Shown here in pieces: positions 21,112 through 30,628 of a stretch of DNA of 64,000 nt. Below the pieces are notes generated by a model. The model did not search any database. It saw nothing but the letters and a program-made list of their open reading frames with translations, and was not told the origin of the DNA. Source of the DNA: an uncultured Spirochaetaceae bacterium (GTDB lineage: Bacteria > Spirochaetota > Spirochaetia > Sphaerochaetales > Sphaerochaetaceae); assembly GCA_945910645.1 (NCBI GenBank), contig CAMDZB010000001.1, positions 1 to 64,000 on the forward strand. Reading direction: 5' to 3'. Positions within the stretch are counted from its first letter, which is position 1. Each line of letters starts with the position of its first letter. Position numbers and translations under genes: made by a program.

Positions 21112-22286
21112 TGAAAAAATATCTAATTCGTTTAGGTGAAATTTCACTCAAGGGCTTGAACAGGACATCCTTTCAGGCCCGTCTTTGTAATAACATCAAG
21201 GAAAAGCTACTTCCGCACCACGTTAAGATCCAAAGCCAAAAAGGCCGCCTGTTTTTGTATACAGAAGACGACGTTCCACGCGATCTTGTATTCAAGGTAT
21301 TAAACACCACATTCGGGCTTGATGGCTACTCAGAATGTCATTCAACTGAGGATAAAACTGTAGACGGATTGTTTGCACTTGTTGATAAAGTAATCTCTGA
21401 TAATTTTGATGATGGCATCACAACTTTTAAGGTTGACGCAAGACGTGAGGATAAACGTTTCCCTCTCTCTAGCTATCAAATTGAGTGCCAAATCGGTGGA
21501 AAGATACTCGAAAAATATCCTAAACTCAAAGTGGATGTAAAGAAGCCTGAACGCGTATTATACGTGGAAATCAGAAAGGATATCTTTGTGTATTCATCAC
21601 GCATTAAGGGTAGGCGTGGACTTCCTGTTGGTACTGCAGGCAAAGGTCTTTCTCTTCTTTCCGGCGGCATTGATTCACCAGTCTCATCGTACCTCATTGC
21701 ATCACGTGGAGTTAAACTTGAACTCCTATATTTCCATGCGTATCCGTATACCACAGATGAGGCTAAAGAGAAGGTGATCACGCTTGCTCGTACCATAGCG
21801 CCATACCTTCAGGGGACTGTGTTACACATCGTGAGCTTTACGGAACTTGAAAAGGTAATCGCTAAGAACGGCTATGAAAACGAGAAGACTCTAATGCTTA
21901 GAGCTGGCATGGTAAAAGCTGCAGAAAAGCTTGCTAAGATAAGAAGATGTGAATGTATCGTCACAGGTGAGGCTCTTTCACAGGTTGCCTCCCAGACGCT
22001 CAAGGCGCTTGATTTTACATCGTCGCTCACCACGTACAATATACTTCGCCCACTTGTAGGACTCGACAAAGCTGAGATCATAGAGCGTGCCAAGGAGATT
22101 GGAACATATGAGACTTCCATCCTTCCATACGCCGACTGCTGTGTACTCTTCTCTCCAAAGCATCCAAAGACTAAACCTCAGAAGGATAAGCTTACCAAGG
22201 GATACGAGGCGCTAAATCTTGATGATGTGATTGAAAAGGCTGTGAATGAACGTGAGGTTGTTTATATCAAGCCAGAATGTTGTTAA
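21111..22286 (+). CDS. thiI: tRNA 4-thiouridine synthetase ThiI
   Basis: GLSLLSGGIDSPVSSYL PP-loop and THUMP domain; start overlaps greA stop (TAATG). Confidence 0.9.
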   Translation: MKKYLIRLGEISLKGLNRTSFQARLCNNIKEKLLPHHVKIQSQKGRLFLYTEDDVPRDLVFKVLNTTFGLDGYSECHSTEDKTVDGLFALVDKVISDNFDDGITTFKVDARREDKRFPLSSYQIECQIGGKILEKYPKLKVDVKKPERVLYVEIRKDIFVYSSRIKGRRGLPVGTAGKGLSLLSGGIDSPVSSYLIASRGVKLELLYFHAYPYTTDEAKEKVITLARTIAPYLQGTVLHIVSFTELEKVIAKNGYENEKTLMLRAGMVKAAEKLAKIRRCECIVTGEALSQVASQTLKALDFTSSLTTYNILRPLVGLDKAEIIERAKEIGTYETSILPYADCCVLFSPKHPKTKPQKDKLTKGYEALNLDDVIEKAVNEREVVYIKPECC

Positions 22287-22716
22287 TCATCTCAAAGAAC
22301 AACACGTTGCCATCCTGAAGTTCAACAGCGTAGGTGCATTCCCTAAACATTTTTACAAATCGTGATGCTTCCCTAATTGCCTTAATATCGCCCGTTTGAG
22401 CCTTAAAATGATAGCTCCTTGCGTACGCACGCGATACTTTGAATACGCGCTTTATATCGCTCTCTTTGAATGAGCCTGAGGTCTTTACAAACGGTTCTGA
22501 ACTCTTTCGTTTAATTGTGAATCCAAGAAGATTCATTTCCTCTTTTTCAAAGTCCTCGTAGTAGTATGTGTCGCCTATTTTAAAGAGGAATATGCCGTGT
22601 TCTAGTGGTTTTTTAGACGGAAGATAACAGGAGAGAGCAAAAGTTCTATCCGTTATCTTTCCGTTATATCGTTCTTCGAGATCTTTAAGAAGTCCGACTG
22701 TTTGTTTTTCTTCCAT
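22267..22716 (-). CDS. Conserved hypothetical protein, 149 aa
   Basis: Full ORF translationally coupled (TAATG) behind alaS; no family recognised. Confidence 0.6.
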   Translation of the reverse strand: MEEKQTVGLLKDLEERYNGKITDRTFALSCYLPSKKPLEHGIFLFKIGDTYYYEDFEKEEMNLLGFTIKRKSSEPFVKTSGSFKESDIKRVFKVSRAYARSYHFKAQTGDIKAIREASRFVKMFRECTYAVELQDGNVLFFEMINNILA

Positions 22717-24500
22717 TACTCAAGTATTGCCTTAATTCGTCTTACGCCGTGTGATGAAGACTGCTCTTTTACAATCTTAAAGTGGCCGAGGGTTCCAAGA
22801 TGTTCAACGTGTGGTCCTCCACAGACCTCTTTTGAGAAGTCACCGACTGTGTATACCTTCACTTTTTCGCCGTACTTTGCGTTGAACTCAGCAATTGCGC
22901 CCTGAGCCTTTGCCTCCTCAAGCGTCATCACCTCAACCTTTACAGGTAGATCTTTCTTGATCTGCTCATTCACGAGATCCTCAACAGCCTTGATCTCCTC
23001 AGGTGTGAGTGGCTTATCGTGATTGAAGTCGAATCGTAGACGCTCTGCTGTGATGTTAGAGCCTAGCTGTTTGATGTATTCGCCGAGCACTACCGCAAGC
23101 GCCTTGTGCAGTAGGTGCGTGGCTGTATGAAGCGCTGTGGTCTTTTCACTGTGATCTGCAAGCCCGCCTTTAAATACGCCTTCTGTTGCAGAACGTGAGA
23201 GCTCCTGATGCTTCTTAAACGCCTCATCAAAACCGTCCTTATCCACAACAAGCCCGTGTTCCTTTGCAAGCTCTGTTGTAAGCTCAAGTGGATATCCGTA
23301 CGTGTCGTAAAGCTTAAATGCGATGCGTCCTGGAATCTTCTTGTCGTTGCCTTTTAGGATGTTTGGAAGCACCTTTTCGAATTCTTTCTCGCCCTTTACG
23401 AGCGTTTCTGAGAACTTTTTTTCTTCCTTCGAGAGATTATCAAAGACAAACTCCTTGTTCTGTTCGATCTCAGGGTATGCGTCTTTGTAGAGATCAATCA
23501 CGACCACGGCAAGCTTTGACAGGAACTCATCGTTGATTCCAAGCTTGTATCCATGGCGTACTGCTCTTCTGATTAGGCGGCGTAGGATGTATCCCTGTCC
23601 TACATTTGATGGAGCGATGCCATTTTGGTCACCAAGGATAAATACGCTTGTTCTGATATGGTCTGCAATAATTCTGATTGATGTGTCGAGCGTCTCATCG
23701 TCTTTATACTTCTTTCCTGAAAGCTTCTCGATCTCCTTTATGATCTGTTGGAATGATTCGATGTCGTAAACGCTGTTTTTACCTGTGAGGATTGCAACAG
23801 TTCTCTCAATGCCCATTCCCGTATCAATACAAGGGCGACGAAGCTTTTCGAACTTGCCATCCTCAGTTTTATTGTATTGCATGAATACGTCGTTCCAAAT
23901 TTCAAAGTACTTACCGCATGAGCAGCCTGGTTTGCAATCAGGTGAACACTTAGGACGTCCTGTATCAATGAACATTTCGCTATCAGGTCCGCATGGTCCT
24001 GTGGTTCCAGCAGGGCCCCACCAGTTATCTTCGCGGCCCATAAAGTAGATGCGCTCTCTTGGAATTCCTACCTTTTCCCATGCTTCTGCAGCTTCATCGT
24101 CGCGTGGAACTTCATCATCCCCGCCGAACACTGTCACAGAAAGCTTCTCAGGGTCTATGTGGAGCTCCTTTGTTAAGAATTCGTATGAAAATGCAATCAT
24201 CTCTTTTTTAAAGTAGTCGCCAAGTGACCAGTTGCCGAGCATTTCAAAGAACGTAAGGTGATGCGGATCGCCTACGCTGTCGATATCACCCGTGCGGATA
24301 CATTTTTGATAGTCACAGAGGCGCTTGCCAGATGGATGTTCCTGAGCGCCCATGAGGTATGGTACAAGCGGATGCATTCCTGCTGTTGTGAATAGTACAG
24401 TTGGGTCGTTCTCTGGGATGAGAGATGCGCCACTTATTTGCTTATGTCCTTTTGAGACGAAAAAATCGATATATTTTTTTCTAAGTTCATTTGAATCCAT
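22716..24500 (-). CDS. alaS: Alanyl-tRNA synthetase, short form (~594 aa)
   Basis: MDSNELRKKYIDFFVSKGHK, TTAGMHPLVPYLMG, HTATHLLHKAL and CGGPHVEHLG motifs. Confidence 0.92.
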   Translation of the reverse strand: MDSNELRKKYIDFFVSKGHKQISGASLIPENDPTVLFTTAGMHPLVPYLMGAQEHPSGKRLCDYQKCIRTGDIDSVGDPHHLTFFEMLGNWSLGDYFKKEMIAFSYEFLTKELHIDPEKLSVTVFGGDDEVPRDDEAAEAWEKVGIPRERIYFMGREDNWWGPAGTTGPCGPDSEMFIDTGRPKCSPDCKPGCSCGKYFEIWNDVFMQYNKTEDGKFEKLRRPCIDTGMGIERTVAILTGKNSVYDIESFQQIIKEIEKLSGKKYKDDETLDTSIRIIADHIRTSVFILGDQNGIAPSNVGQGYILRRLIRRAVRHGYKLGINDEFLSKLAVVVIDLYKDAYPEIEQNKEFVFDNLSKEEKKFSETLVKGEKEFEKVLPNILKGNDKKIPGRIAFKLYDTYGYPLELTTELAKEHGLVVDKDGFDEAFKKHQELSRSATEGVFKGGLADHSEKTTALHTATHLLHKALAVVLGEYIKQLGSNITAERLRFDFNHDKPLTPEEIKAVEDLVNEQIKKDLPVKVEVMTLEEAKAQGAIAEFNAKYGEKVKVYTVGDFSKEVCGGPHVEHLGTLGHFKIVKEQSSSHGVRRIKAILE

Positions 24501-24562
24501 AGTGATTATGATTATAGTACATTCCACACTTTTTTTAAATGTTTTATGTTATAATTCAAGGC

Positions 24563-25219
24563 ATGAAGATTAAGAGCATCCACACGATTACAAAAGGCGT
24601 GTTTAATGAGAACACCTACATTGTTGAATACGAGGACAGGTCGTGTATCCTCATAGACCCAGGGCTTGATGGAGATGGCATCCTAAAGTTCATCAAAGAC
24701 AATGGTCTTACGCTTAAAGGCACTGTTCTTACTCACAACCACTTTGACCACATCGCCGCAATCAATAAGGAGATACTTGAAGGTAAGATTTACATGTCTC
24801 TGACTGACAAAGCCGATCTATTGGATCCATCCTACACCACGCTCATGTACAACACATACGGGCATTACCTAATCGAAAACGAGGATGACTTTAAGTCATT
24901 CTACTCCCTCATCTTGAACCAAAAGGACAACATAATCGAGGTAAAAGATGCTGGCATTATACTGGATGCGTTCAAGGTGATGTTCACACCTGGTCACACC
25001 AAAGGATCAATCTGCCTACTCGATGATGATAACAATGTTATCTTTACAGGTGACACTCTATTCAAGGACGGATACGGGCGTTACGACCTCCCCGGCGGAG
25101 ATTATAAAACACTGATGGGCTCCCTTGATGCACTCCTAAAACTTCCCGAACACCTCAAGGTATACTCAGGGCATGGAGGCGTTACCACCATCGAGAATGA
25201 GAGAAAACACTTCTTCTGA
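24563..25219 (+). CDS. MBL-fold metallohydrolase (glyoxalase II-like)
   Basis: VLTHNHFDHIAAI, FTPGHTKGS and FTGDTLFKDGYGRYDLPGGD motifs. Confidence 0.85.
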   Translation: MKIKSIHTITKGVFNENTYIVEYEDRSCILIDPGLDGDGILKFIKDNGLTLKGTVLTHNHFDHIAAINKEILEGKIYMSLTDKADLLDPSYTTLMYNTYGHYLIENEDDFKSFYSLILNQKDNIIEVKDAGIILDAFKVMFTPGHTKGSICLLDDDNNVIFTGDTLFKDGYGRYDLPGGDYKTLMGSLDALLKLPEHLKVYSGHGGVTTIENERKHFF

Positions 25220-25292
25220 TTAGGGACATTTTAGATACAATCAGCCACCTTATGCGATACAAGATGCCACTCTGTAACGCCACCTTAAAATA

Positions 25293-26327
25293 TTGAATAA
25301 AACAATAGTTTGTTGTACTCTAAAACCTATGGCTATTAAAAAAAGAAAAGATGCACATTTGTGCTACGACGTGCCAATTTACAATCACATTTGGCCGTAC
25401 TTACTGCAGAGCAGATGCGACTCTCTCGTTTTTTACGATACGGAATTCGACGTTACAAACACAATGAGATTTGTGCGTGAATGGAATAAAAGTCATCCAA
25501 ACCTTAAAACACGCTTATCAACAGTACTACTTGCAGCTATAATCAGAACTATTGCACTCAGACCTAAAGTAAACAGGTTCATAGCAAATAAAACATTCTG
25601 GGAAAGAGATGATCTCTCGCTATCATTTGTGGTAAAGAAGGATCTTACCGAGGACAGCCCTGAAACATCCACACCGCTCTACTTCGACCGCCTTGGAACC
25701 TTTGAAGAGACCATAAGCATCATCGAAAAATACGTTGAAGACACCAAAAATCAGGAGCCTACAGCAGAAATAAACAAAACAGATTACACCATCGCAACGC
25801 TCTTTAAATTTCTCCCAAAATGGCTCATTCAGGCTGTAGTAAACTACTACGGACGAAAGGACAGAAAAGGCAAAGGTTGTCCTAAATGGGTGCGCGATGC
25901 AGATGGACTTCACGTTTCAATCTTTGTTGCTAACATCGGCTCACTTGGAATGAAGAACGCACACCACCACCATCACCTCTATGAATGGGGTACGACAAGC
26001 CTCTTCTGCGTAATCGAGGATGTGTCTAAGCGCATTCAGAAGGACGATGATGGCAAGGTTGTTTCTTCAAAAGACATAATGAAGTGTTCATTCACGCTTG
26101 ATGAGAGAATCTGTGACGGTCTCTACTTTATGCAGACCATCGCGCTTCTTTCTAAGATTCTAAAAGAGCCTGAAACGCTTCTTATTCCACTTAAGAGTTC
26201 GGATCTTCCGCATTTTGTAACGCGTGAGGAATACCAAACCAACATGAAAATGACAAAACTTGCACTCAAGGAAGCAAAGAAAAAGGAAAAACTTGCAAAA
26301 AAAGAGGCTAAAAAACTCTCAAAATAA
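25293..26327 (+). CDS. Stand-alone 2-oxoacid dehydrogenase E2 acyltransferase-like protein
   Basis: E2/CAT-fold-like sequence; LDERICDGLYF aligns with the DHRxxDG motif; no lipoyl domain; start could be 25329. Confidence 0.65.
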   Translation: MNKTIVCCTLKPMAIKKRKDAHLCYDVPIYNHIWPYLLQSRCDSLVFYDTEFDVTNTMRFVREWNKSHPNLKTRLSTVLLAAIIRTIALRPKVNRFIANKTFWERDDLSLSFVVKKDLTEDSPETSTPLYFDRLGTFEETISIIEKYVEDTKNQEPTAEINKTDYTIATLFKFLPKWLIQAVVNYYGRKDRKGKGCPKWVRDADGLHVSIFVANIGSLGMKNAHHHHHLYEWGTTSLFCVIEDVSKRIQKDDDGKVVSSKDIMKCSFTLDERICDGLYFMQTIALLSKILKEPETLLIPLKSSDLPHFVTREEYQTNMKMTKLALKEAKKKEKLAKKEAKKLSK

Positions 26328-26328
26328 A

Positions 26329-28194
26329 CTAGTTAGTGTTTTTCTTCTTTCCGAGCAATACGGAGAGCAAAGCAATATCAGAAGCCCTAAGCCCTGAAAT
26401 ACGCGACGCCTGCGCAAGAGTAAGGGGCTTTATTCTTTTAAGCTTTTCCCTACTCTCAAACGATAGGGCTGTTGCAGAATCGTAGTTAAAATCCTGTGGG
26501 ATCTTCATAGCTTCCATTCGCTTTAAACGCCTCACGAGTACTTCTTCACGCTTCAAATACGGCTCGTATTTTACATCCAAAGCCGCGGTGGTGATTGATC
26601 TATCTTTGTATCCCTTAAGCTCGTCAAATTGGGCTTTTAGGTCGTCTGCATCGATTATATCAGTCTGTAGCGCAGTAGATAGTGGCATCTTCTCATATCG
26701 TGATGAGCGAAGGATTTCTTTAATCTCTTCTATCTCCTTGCGTTTTCTGTTAAACAGCGTGAGTTTTTCATCGCTTGCTATCCCTATGTTGATGCTGTAC
26801 GGTGTGAGCCTCATATCCGCACTGTCTGCCCTCAGGTTAAGCCTGTACTCTGCACGCGATGTAAACATTCTATACGGTTCATCAACGCCCTTTGTCACAA
26901 GGTCATCGATGAGCACTCCAAGATACGCCTCGTCTCGTGATAGCACGAGTGGATCCTTCCTCTCGAGTTTAAGGTACGCGTTGATTCCTGCCATGAGCCC
27001 CTGCCCTGCAGCTTCCTCATAGCCTGATGTTCCGTTGGTCTGACCTGCAATAAAGAGGTTCTCAAGCACCTTCGACTCAAGCGATGGATAGAGATCAAGC
27101 GGCGATGAATAGTCGTATTCAACTGCGTAGGCATACTTTATAATGCCAGTCTTTTCATCAGTTGCAATCACGGCATCCTCAAGTCCTTTAATCGAATGGA
27201 TGAACGCATCTTGTACGTCCTTTGGAAGCGATGAGGAGAGTCCGTTTAAGTACATCTCCCTACTTCCTCTGCCCTCAGGTTCAATGAATATCTGATGGCG
27301 ATCTCGCGTTTTAAAGCGCATCACCTTATCCTCAATCGAAGGGCAGTAGCGTGGCCCTCGTCCCACGATCTTACCGCCATAAAGCGGGGAACGGTGGATG
27401 TTATCAAGTATGATTTTATGCGTACTTTCGTTTGTGTAGGTGACATAACAGGGCTCTTGGATAACATCAATGCTGTCTTTTTCAAAGCTGTATGGAACTA
27501 CTTTTTCATCTCCATCCTGCTTCTCGAGTATATCAAAGTTAATGCTGTCTCTGATTATACGAGCAGGAGTTCCTGTTTTAAGGCGCCCCATGTTGAATCC
27601 CATTTCACGCATCTTGTAGCCAAGGCCTTTTGCAGCATCCTCTCCGATTCGTCCTTCCTCTTTATCCTCATCGCCCACGAAGGTTTTACCCTCCATAAAC
27701 GTGCCTGTAGTGAGCACAACAGCGCCAGAGTAGTACTCTTTGCCGCTCCTTGTTACAACGCCAATTATAGATCGTTTACCGCTTTTATCAGCCTCGATGA
27801 AGTCTGTAACTGTGTCTTCTCTCACCGTTAAGTTATCCTGATGGGTTACTGTGTAAACCGCGTTTTGATTGTAGAGGTACTTGTCTTCCTGAGAGCGAGG
27901 AGAGCGAACAGCAGCGCCCCGTCTTTTATTCAGGATTCTGAACTGTAACATTGCAGAATCGGCAAGGCGTCCCATCTCGCCACCGAGTGCATCAATCTCT
28001 TCCACTATGTTACCCTTTGCAAGTCCACCTATGGATGGATTACAGCTCATCCTGCCTATTGCGTCGATCTTCTGTGTTATGAGTAATGTTTGCTTTCCTA
28101 AACGGGCAAGGGCAAGGCATGCTTCGATTCCTGCGTGTCCCCCACCAATTACTATTGCGTCGTAGTCTAGATTATGTGTTGCTGTGCTTTTCAT
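26329..28194 (-). CDS. mnmG: tRNA uridine-5-carboxymethylaminomethyl modification enzyme MnmG (GidA)
   Basis: YDAIVIGGGHAGIEACLALARLG, CNPSIGGLAKG and GQTNGTSGYEEAAGQGLMAGINA motifs. Confidence 0.95.
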   Translation of the reverse strand: MKSTATHNLDYDAIVIGGGHAGIEACLALARLGKQTLLITQKIDAIGRMSCNPSIGGLAKGNIVEEIDALGGEMGRLADSAMLQFRILNKRRGAAVRSPRSQEDKYLYNQNAVYTVTHQDNLTVREDTVTDFIEADKSGKRSIIGVVTRSGKEYYSGAVVLTTGTFMEGKTFVGDEDKEEGRIGEDAAKGLGYKMREMGFNMGRLKTGTPARIIRDSINFDILEKQDGDEKVVPYSFEKDSIDVIQEPCYVTYTNESTHKIILDNIHRSPLYGGKIVGRGPRYCPSIEDKVMRFKTRDRHQIFIEPEGRGSREMYLNGLSSSLPKDVQDAFIHSIKGLEDAVIATDEKTGIIKYAYAVEYDYSSPLDLYPSLESKVLENLFIAGQTNGTSGYEEAAGQGLMAGINAYLKLERKDPLVLSRDEAYLGVLIDDLVTKGVDEPYRMFTSRAEYRLNLRADSADMRLTPYSINIGIASDEKLTLFNRKRKEIEEIKEILRSSRYEKMPLSTALQTDIIDADDLKAQFDELKGYKDRSITTAALDVKYEPYLKREEVLVRRLKRMEAMKIPQDFNYDSATALSFESREKLKRIKPLTLAQASRISGLRASDIALLSVLLGKKKNTN

Positions 28195-28322
28195 CGATCC
28201 ATTTATTTTATATCAAAAGATGGCAATAATTGAATATTTTTGTATAAATATTATAATTAATTGTATGCGATAAACATATTGTTTGATATGTTTCTAAAGC
28301 GCATAAGGAGAACACTTTCACT

Positions 28323-29342
28323 ATTGATAATTATCAGATAGCGTCATATACGATTGCTGCTGTATTTTTTATAATATCTGCATTTTTCTGTAGCATTGAG
28401 CTAGCTTTTTCGTCTTGTTCAGAGTTAAAAATGACGGCTCTAAGCGACAAGGGCGATAAACAGGCTGCAAGAGTCTTACGCCTTTTAAAATCCTTCGACA
28501 AGTCTCTTACTGGAATTCTTGTTTGGATTAACATCCTAAACATGGCATTCACAACTATTATTTCCGTGGTTGTGGCAAAGTACCATGGCGCAAGTGCAAC
28601 CTTTATTGCAATGATTATCTCAACAATACTCATATCTGTTATGGGTGAAATCATACCAAAGATGATTGTTACAAATAACCCTGATTCATTCATCAGGCAT
28701 ACATCCCTGTTCCTAAGCACTATGCTTAAGATCATACATCCGCTGACTATTTTATTCTCATCAGTATCCCTATACTTTGCCCGACCATTCCTTAAAAACA
28801 AGAGGAGCGATAGCGAGCTTGAGGAGGACGACATTGAGGATATCACAAAGGAAGTTGCGCGTTCAGGAGAGATAGAAAAGGATACGGAACAGCTGGTGCT
28901 TGATGCCATCGATTTTGATGAGAAAACCGTGTTTAAATGCATGCAAAACTGGAAGGATGTCGAAACCGTAAACGAGGACGACACACCAGAGGCTATCTTT
29001 AATGCGATCAAGTCATCCCCATTCTCACGCCTGCCTGTGCTTGATAAAAACGGCGATGTAACAGGCGTATTAAATGTCACATTATTCCTAAGGCGCTACT
29101 ACATCTCTGGCGAAAACGCAAACGTACAGAATGCCATCACCCGTCCATTTTTTGTAAAGAGCGATGAAAAACTCGACGACCTTATGCCACTTATGAACGA
29201 AAACAAGATCCACCTTGCCGTTGTACACGACTTTAGCGAAATAGACGGCAAAAGATGCTACCTTGGCATAATTACGCTTGAGGATATTCTTGAGGAGCTT
29301 GTGGGTGAAATCTACGACGAAAGGGATGTAATAAAGGTATGA
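28323..29342 (+). CDS. CNNM/CorC (HlyC-like) transporter-associated protein; proposed ATT start
   Basis: DUF21 and tandem CBS domains; frame runs upstream of ATG 28431 with no ATG/GTG/TTG, giving IDNYQIASYTIAAVFFIISAFFCSIELAFSSCSELK. Confidence 0.75.
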   Translation: MDNYQIASYTIAAVFFIISAFFCSIELAFSSCSELKMTALSDKGDKQAARVLRLLKSFDKSLTGILVWINILNMAFTTIISVVVAKYHGASATFIAMIISTILISVMGEIIPKMIVTNNPDSFIRHTSLFLSTMLKIIHPLTILFSSVSLYFARPFLKNKRSDSELEEDDIEDITKEVARSGEIEKDTEQLVLDAIDFDEKTVFKCMQNWKDVETVNEDDTPEAIFNAIKSSPFSRLPVLDKNGDVTGVLNVTLFLRRYYISGENANVQNAITRPFFVKSDEKLDDLMPLMNENKIHLAVVHDFSEIDGKRCYLGIITLEDILEELVGEIYDERDVIKV

Positions 29343-30628
29343 CGCTATACATAATACTAATTATCCTACTATCTGCAGCCTCGGCCTTTTTCTCAGGAAC
29401 AGAATCATCCTACGCCACACTCAACACCCTACGCTTACGCCGTCATATAGAGGACAATGCGAATATAAAGAACAAGCGCTACATCAGAGGGAGAAAAAGA
29501 GCGCTTAGCATCAAGGAACACTTTGACTATTACCTCATCACGATTTTGATTGGCAACAATGCTGTTAACCTGTTTATATCAAACATTCTCACAATACTCG
29601 TGATATCAACATTAGGGTCAGAGTACTCCTTTGTTTCAACAATAATAAGCGTAACCCTACTCTTAGTCTGCGGTGAAATTACACCCAAGCTAATCGGTGC
29701 AAAACAGGGTGAAAGCTGGGCTGTAAGGAGTGCTGTCCCTCTCAAGATAATTTCGTACATTTTGTACATTATCGCCTACCCACTTTACGCTGTCACTAAG
29801 AGCATCACCAAAAACTCAAAAAAGAAAATATTAACTCAGGAGGAGCTTGAAGCCGCAGTTGAAAAGAGCGAGAGCGAAGGCGTGATTGACGAGGACAAAA
29901 TGGAGCTTCTACAGAACGCAATCCGCTTTGATGAAAACTGCGCATACGAGGTCTGCACGCCCCGAATCGACGTAAAAGGCATAGATATTGAAGATGAGAG
30001 CGACGAATGGGTGAACACAGCAGTCTCCACAGAATTCTCACGCCTTCCCGTGTTTGAAGGCAGCCTTGATACTCCCCTTGGCGTTCTATACGTCAACGAC
30101 TTTTTGGGGTGGATTATAGAGCACCGAAACGCTACACACGACAAGATCAAAGCAACGCTTCTTAGTATGCTTTCAGAACCGCTATTTGTACACCACACAA
30201 TGAAGGTTGATGACGTGTACAAGTTCCTAAACAAGAAGAAGTCACACCTTGCGTTTGTGAGCGACGAATGGGGCGGGACTCAGGGGATTATCACAATGGA
30301 TGACGCCCTTGAAGAGCTCGTTGGTGAGATCTACGATGAGGATGATGAGATCAACGAAGACTTTGAGATGAACGAGGATGGCTCATTTGAGGTTGGAGGA
30401 AACACAACGCTCAAAGACCTGTTTGCAGAGCTCGACCTCGACATTGATGAGGATGAATTTGAAAGCGTCACCGTTGGAGGGCTTGCCATTGAGATACTAA
30501 ACAAGTTCCCGCACAAAGGGGATGAGTTCGACTGCAAAAATATTCATTTTGTGATTAAAGAAGTGGACAAACGCCGTGTGACTCACTTACATGGTGTCCT
30601 TGTAGACACTAAGCCCTTTAGCGAGTAA
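29339..30628 (+). CDS. CNNM/CorC family protein, second copy
   Basis: DUF21 (SAASAFFSGTESSYATLNTLRLRR), CBS pair and CorC C-terminal domain; 4-bp overlap with preceding paralogue. Confidence 0.9.
   Translation: MTLYIILIILLSAASAFFSGTESSYATLNTLRLRRHIEDNANIKNKRYIRGRKRALSIKEHFDYYLITILIGNNAVNLFISNILTILVISTLGSEYSFVSTIISVTLLLVCGEITPKLIGAKQGESWAVRSAVPLKIISYILYIIAYPLYAVTKSITKNSKKKILTQEELEAAVEKSESEGVIDEDKMELLQNAIRFDENCAYEVCTPRIDVKGIDIEDESDEWVNTAVSTEFSRLPVFEGSLDTPLGVLYVNDFLGWIIEHRNATHDKIKATLLSMLSEPLFVHHTMKVDDVYKFLNKKKSHLAFVSDEWGGTQGIITMDDALEELVGEIYDEDDEINEDFEMNEDGSFEVGGNTTLKDLFAELDLDIDEDEFESVTVGGLAIEILNKFPHKGDEFDCKNIHFVIKEVDKRRVTHLHGVLVDTKPFSE

Noticed and set aside
28334-29080. 248-aa minus-strand ORF
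   Set aside because: Shadow ORF antisense to the clear CorC/CNNM gene; low-complexity Ser-rich sequence, no motifs
30587-30628. 42-bp convergent overlap of CorC and aminotransferase genes
   Set aside because: Ordinary tail-to-tail overlap; no extra structure seen
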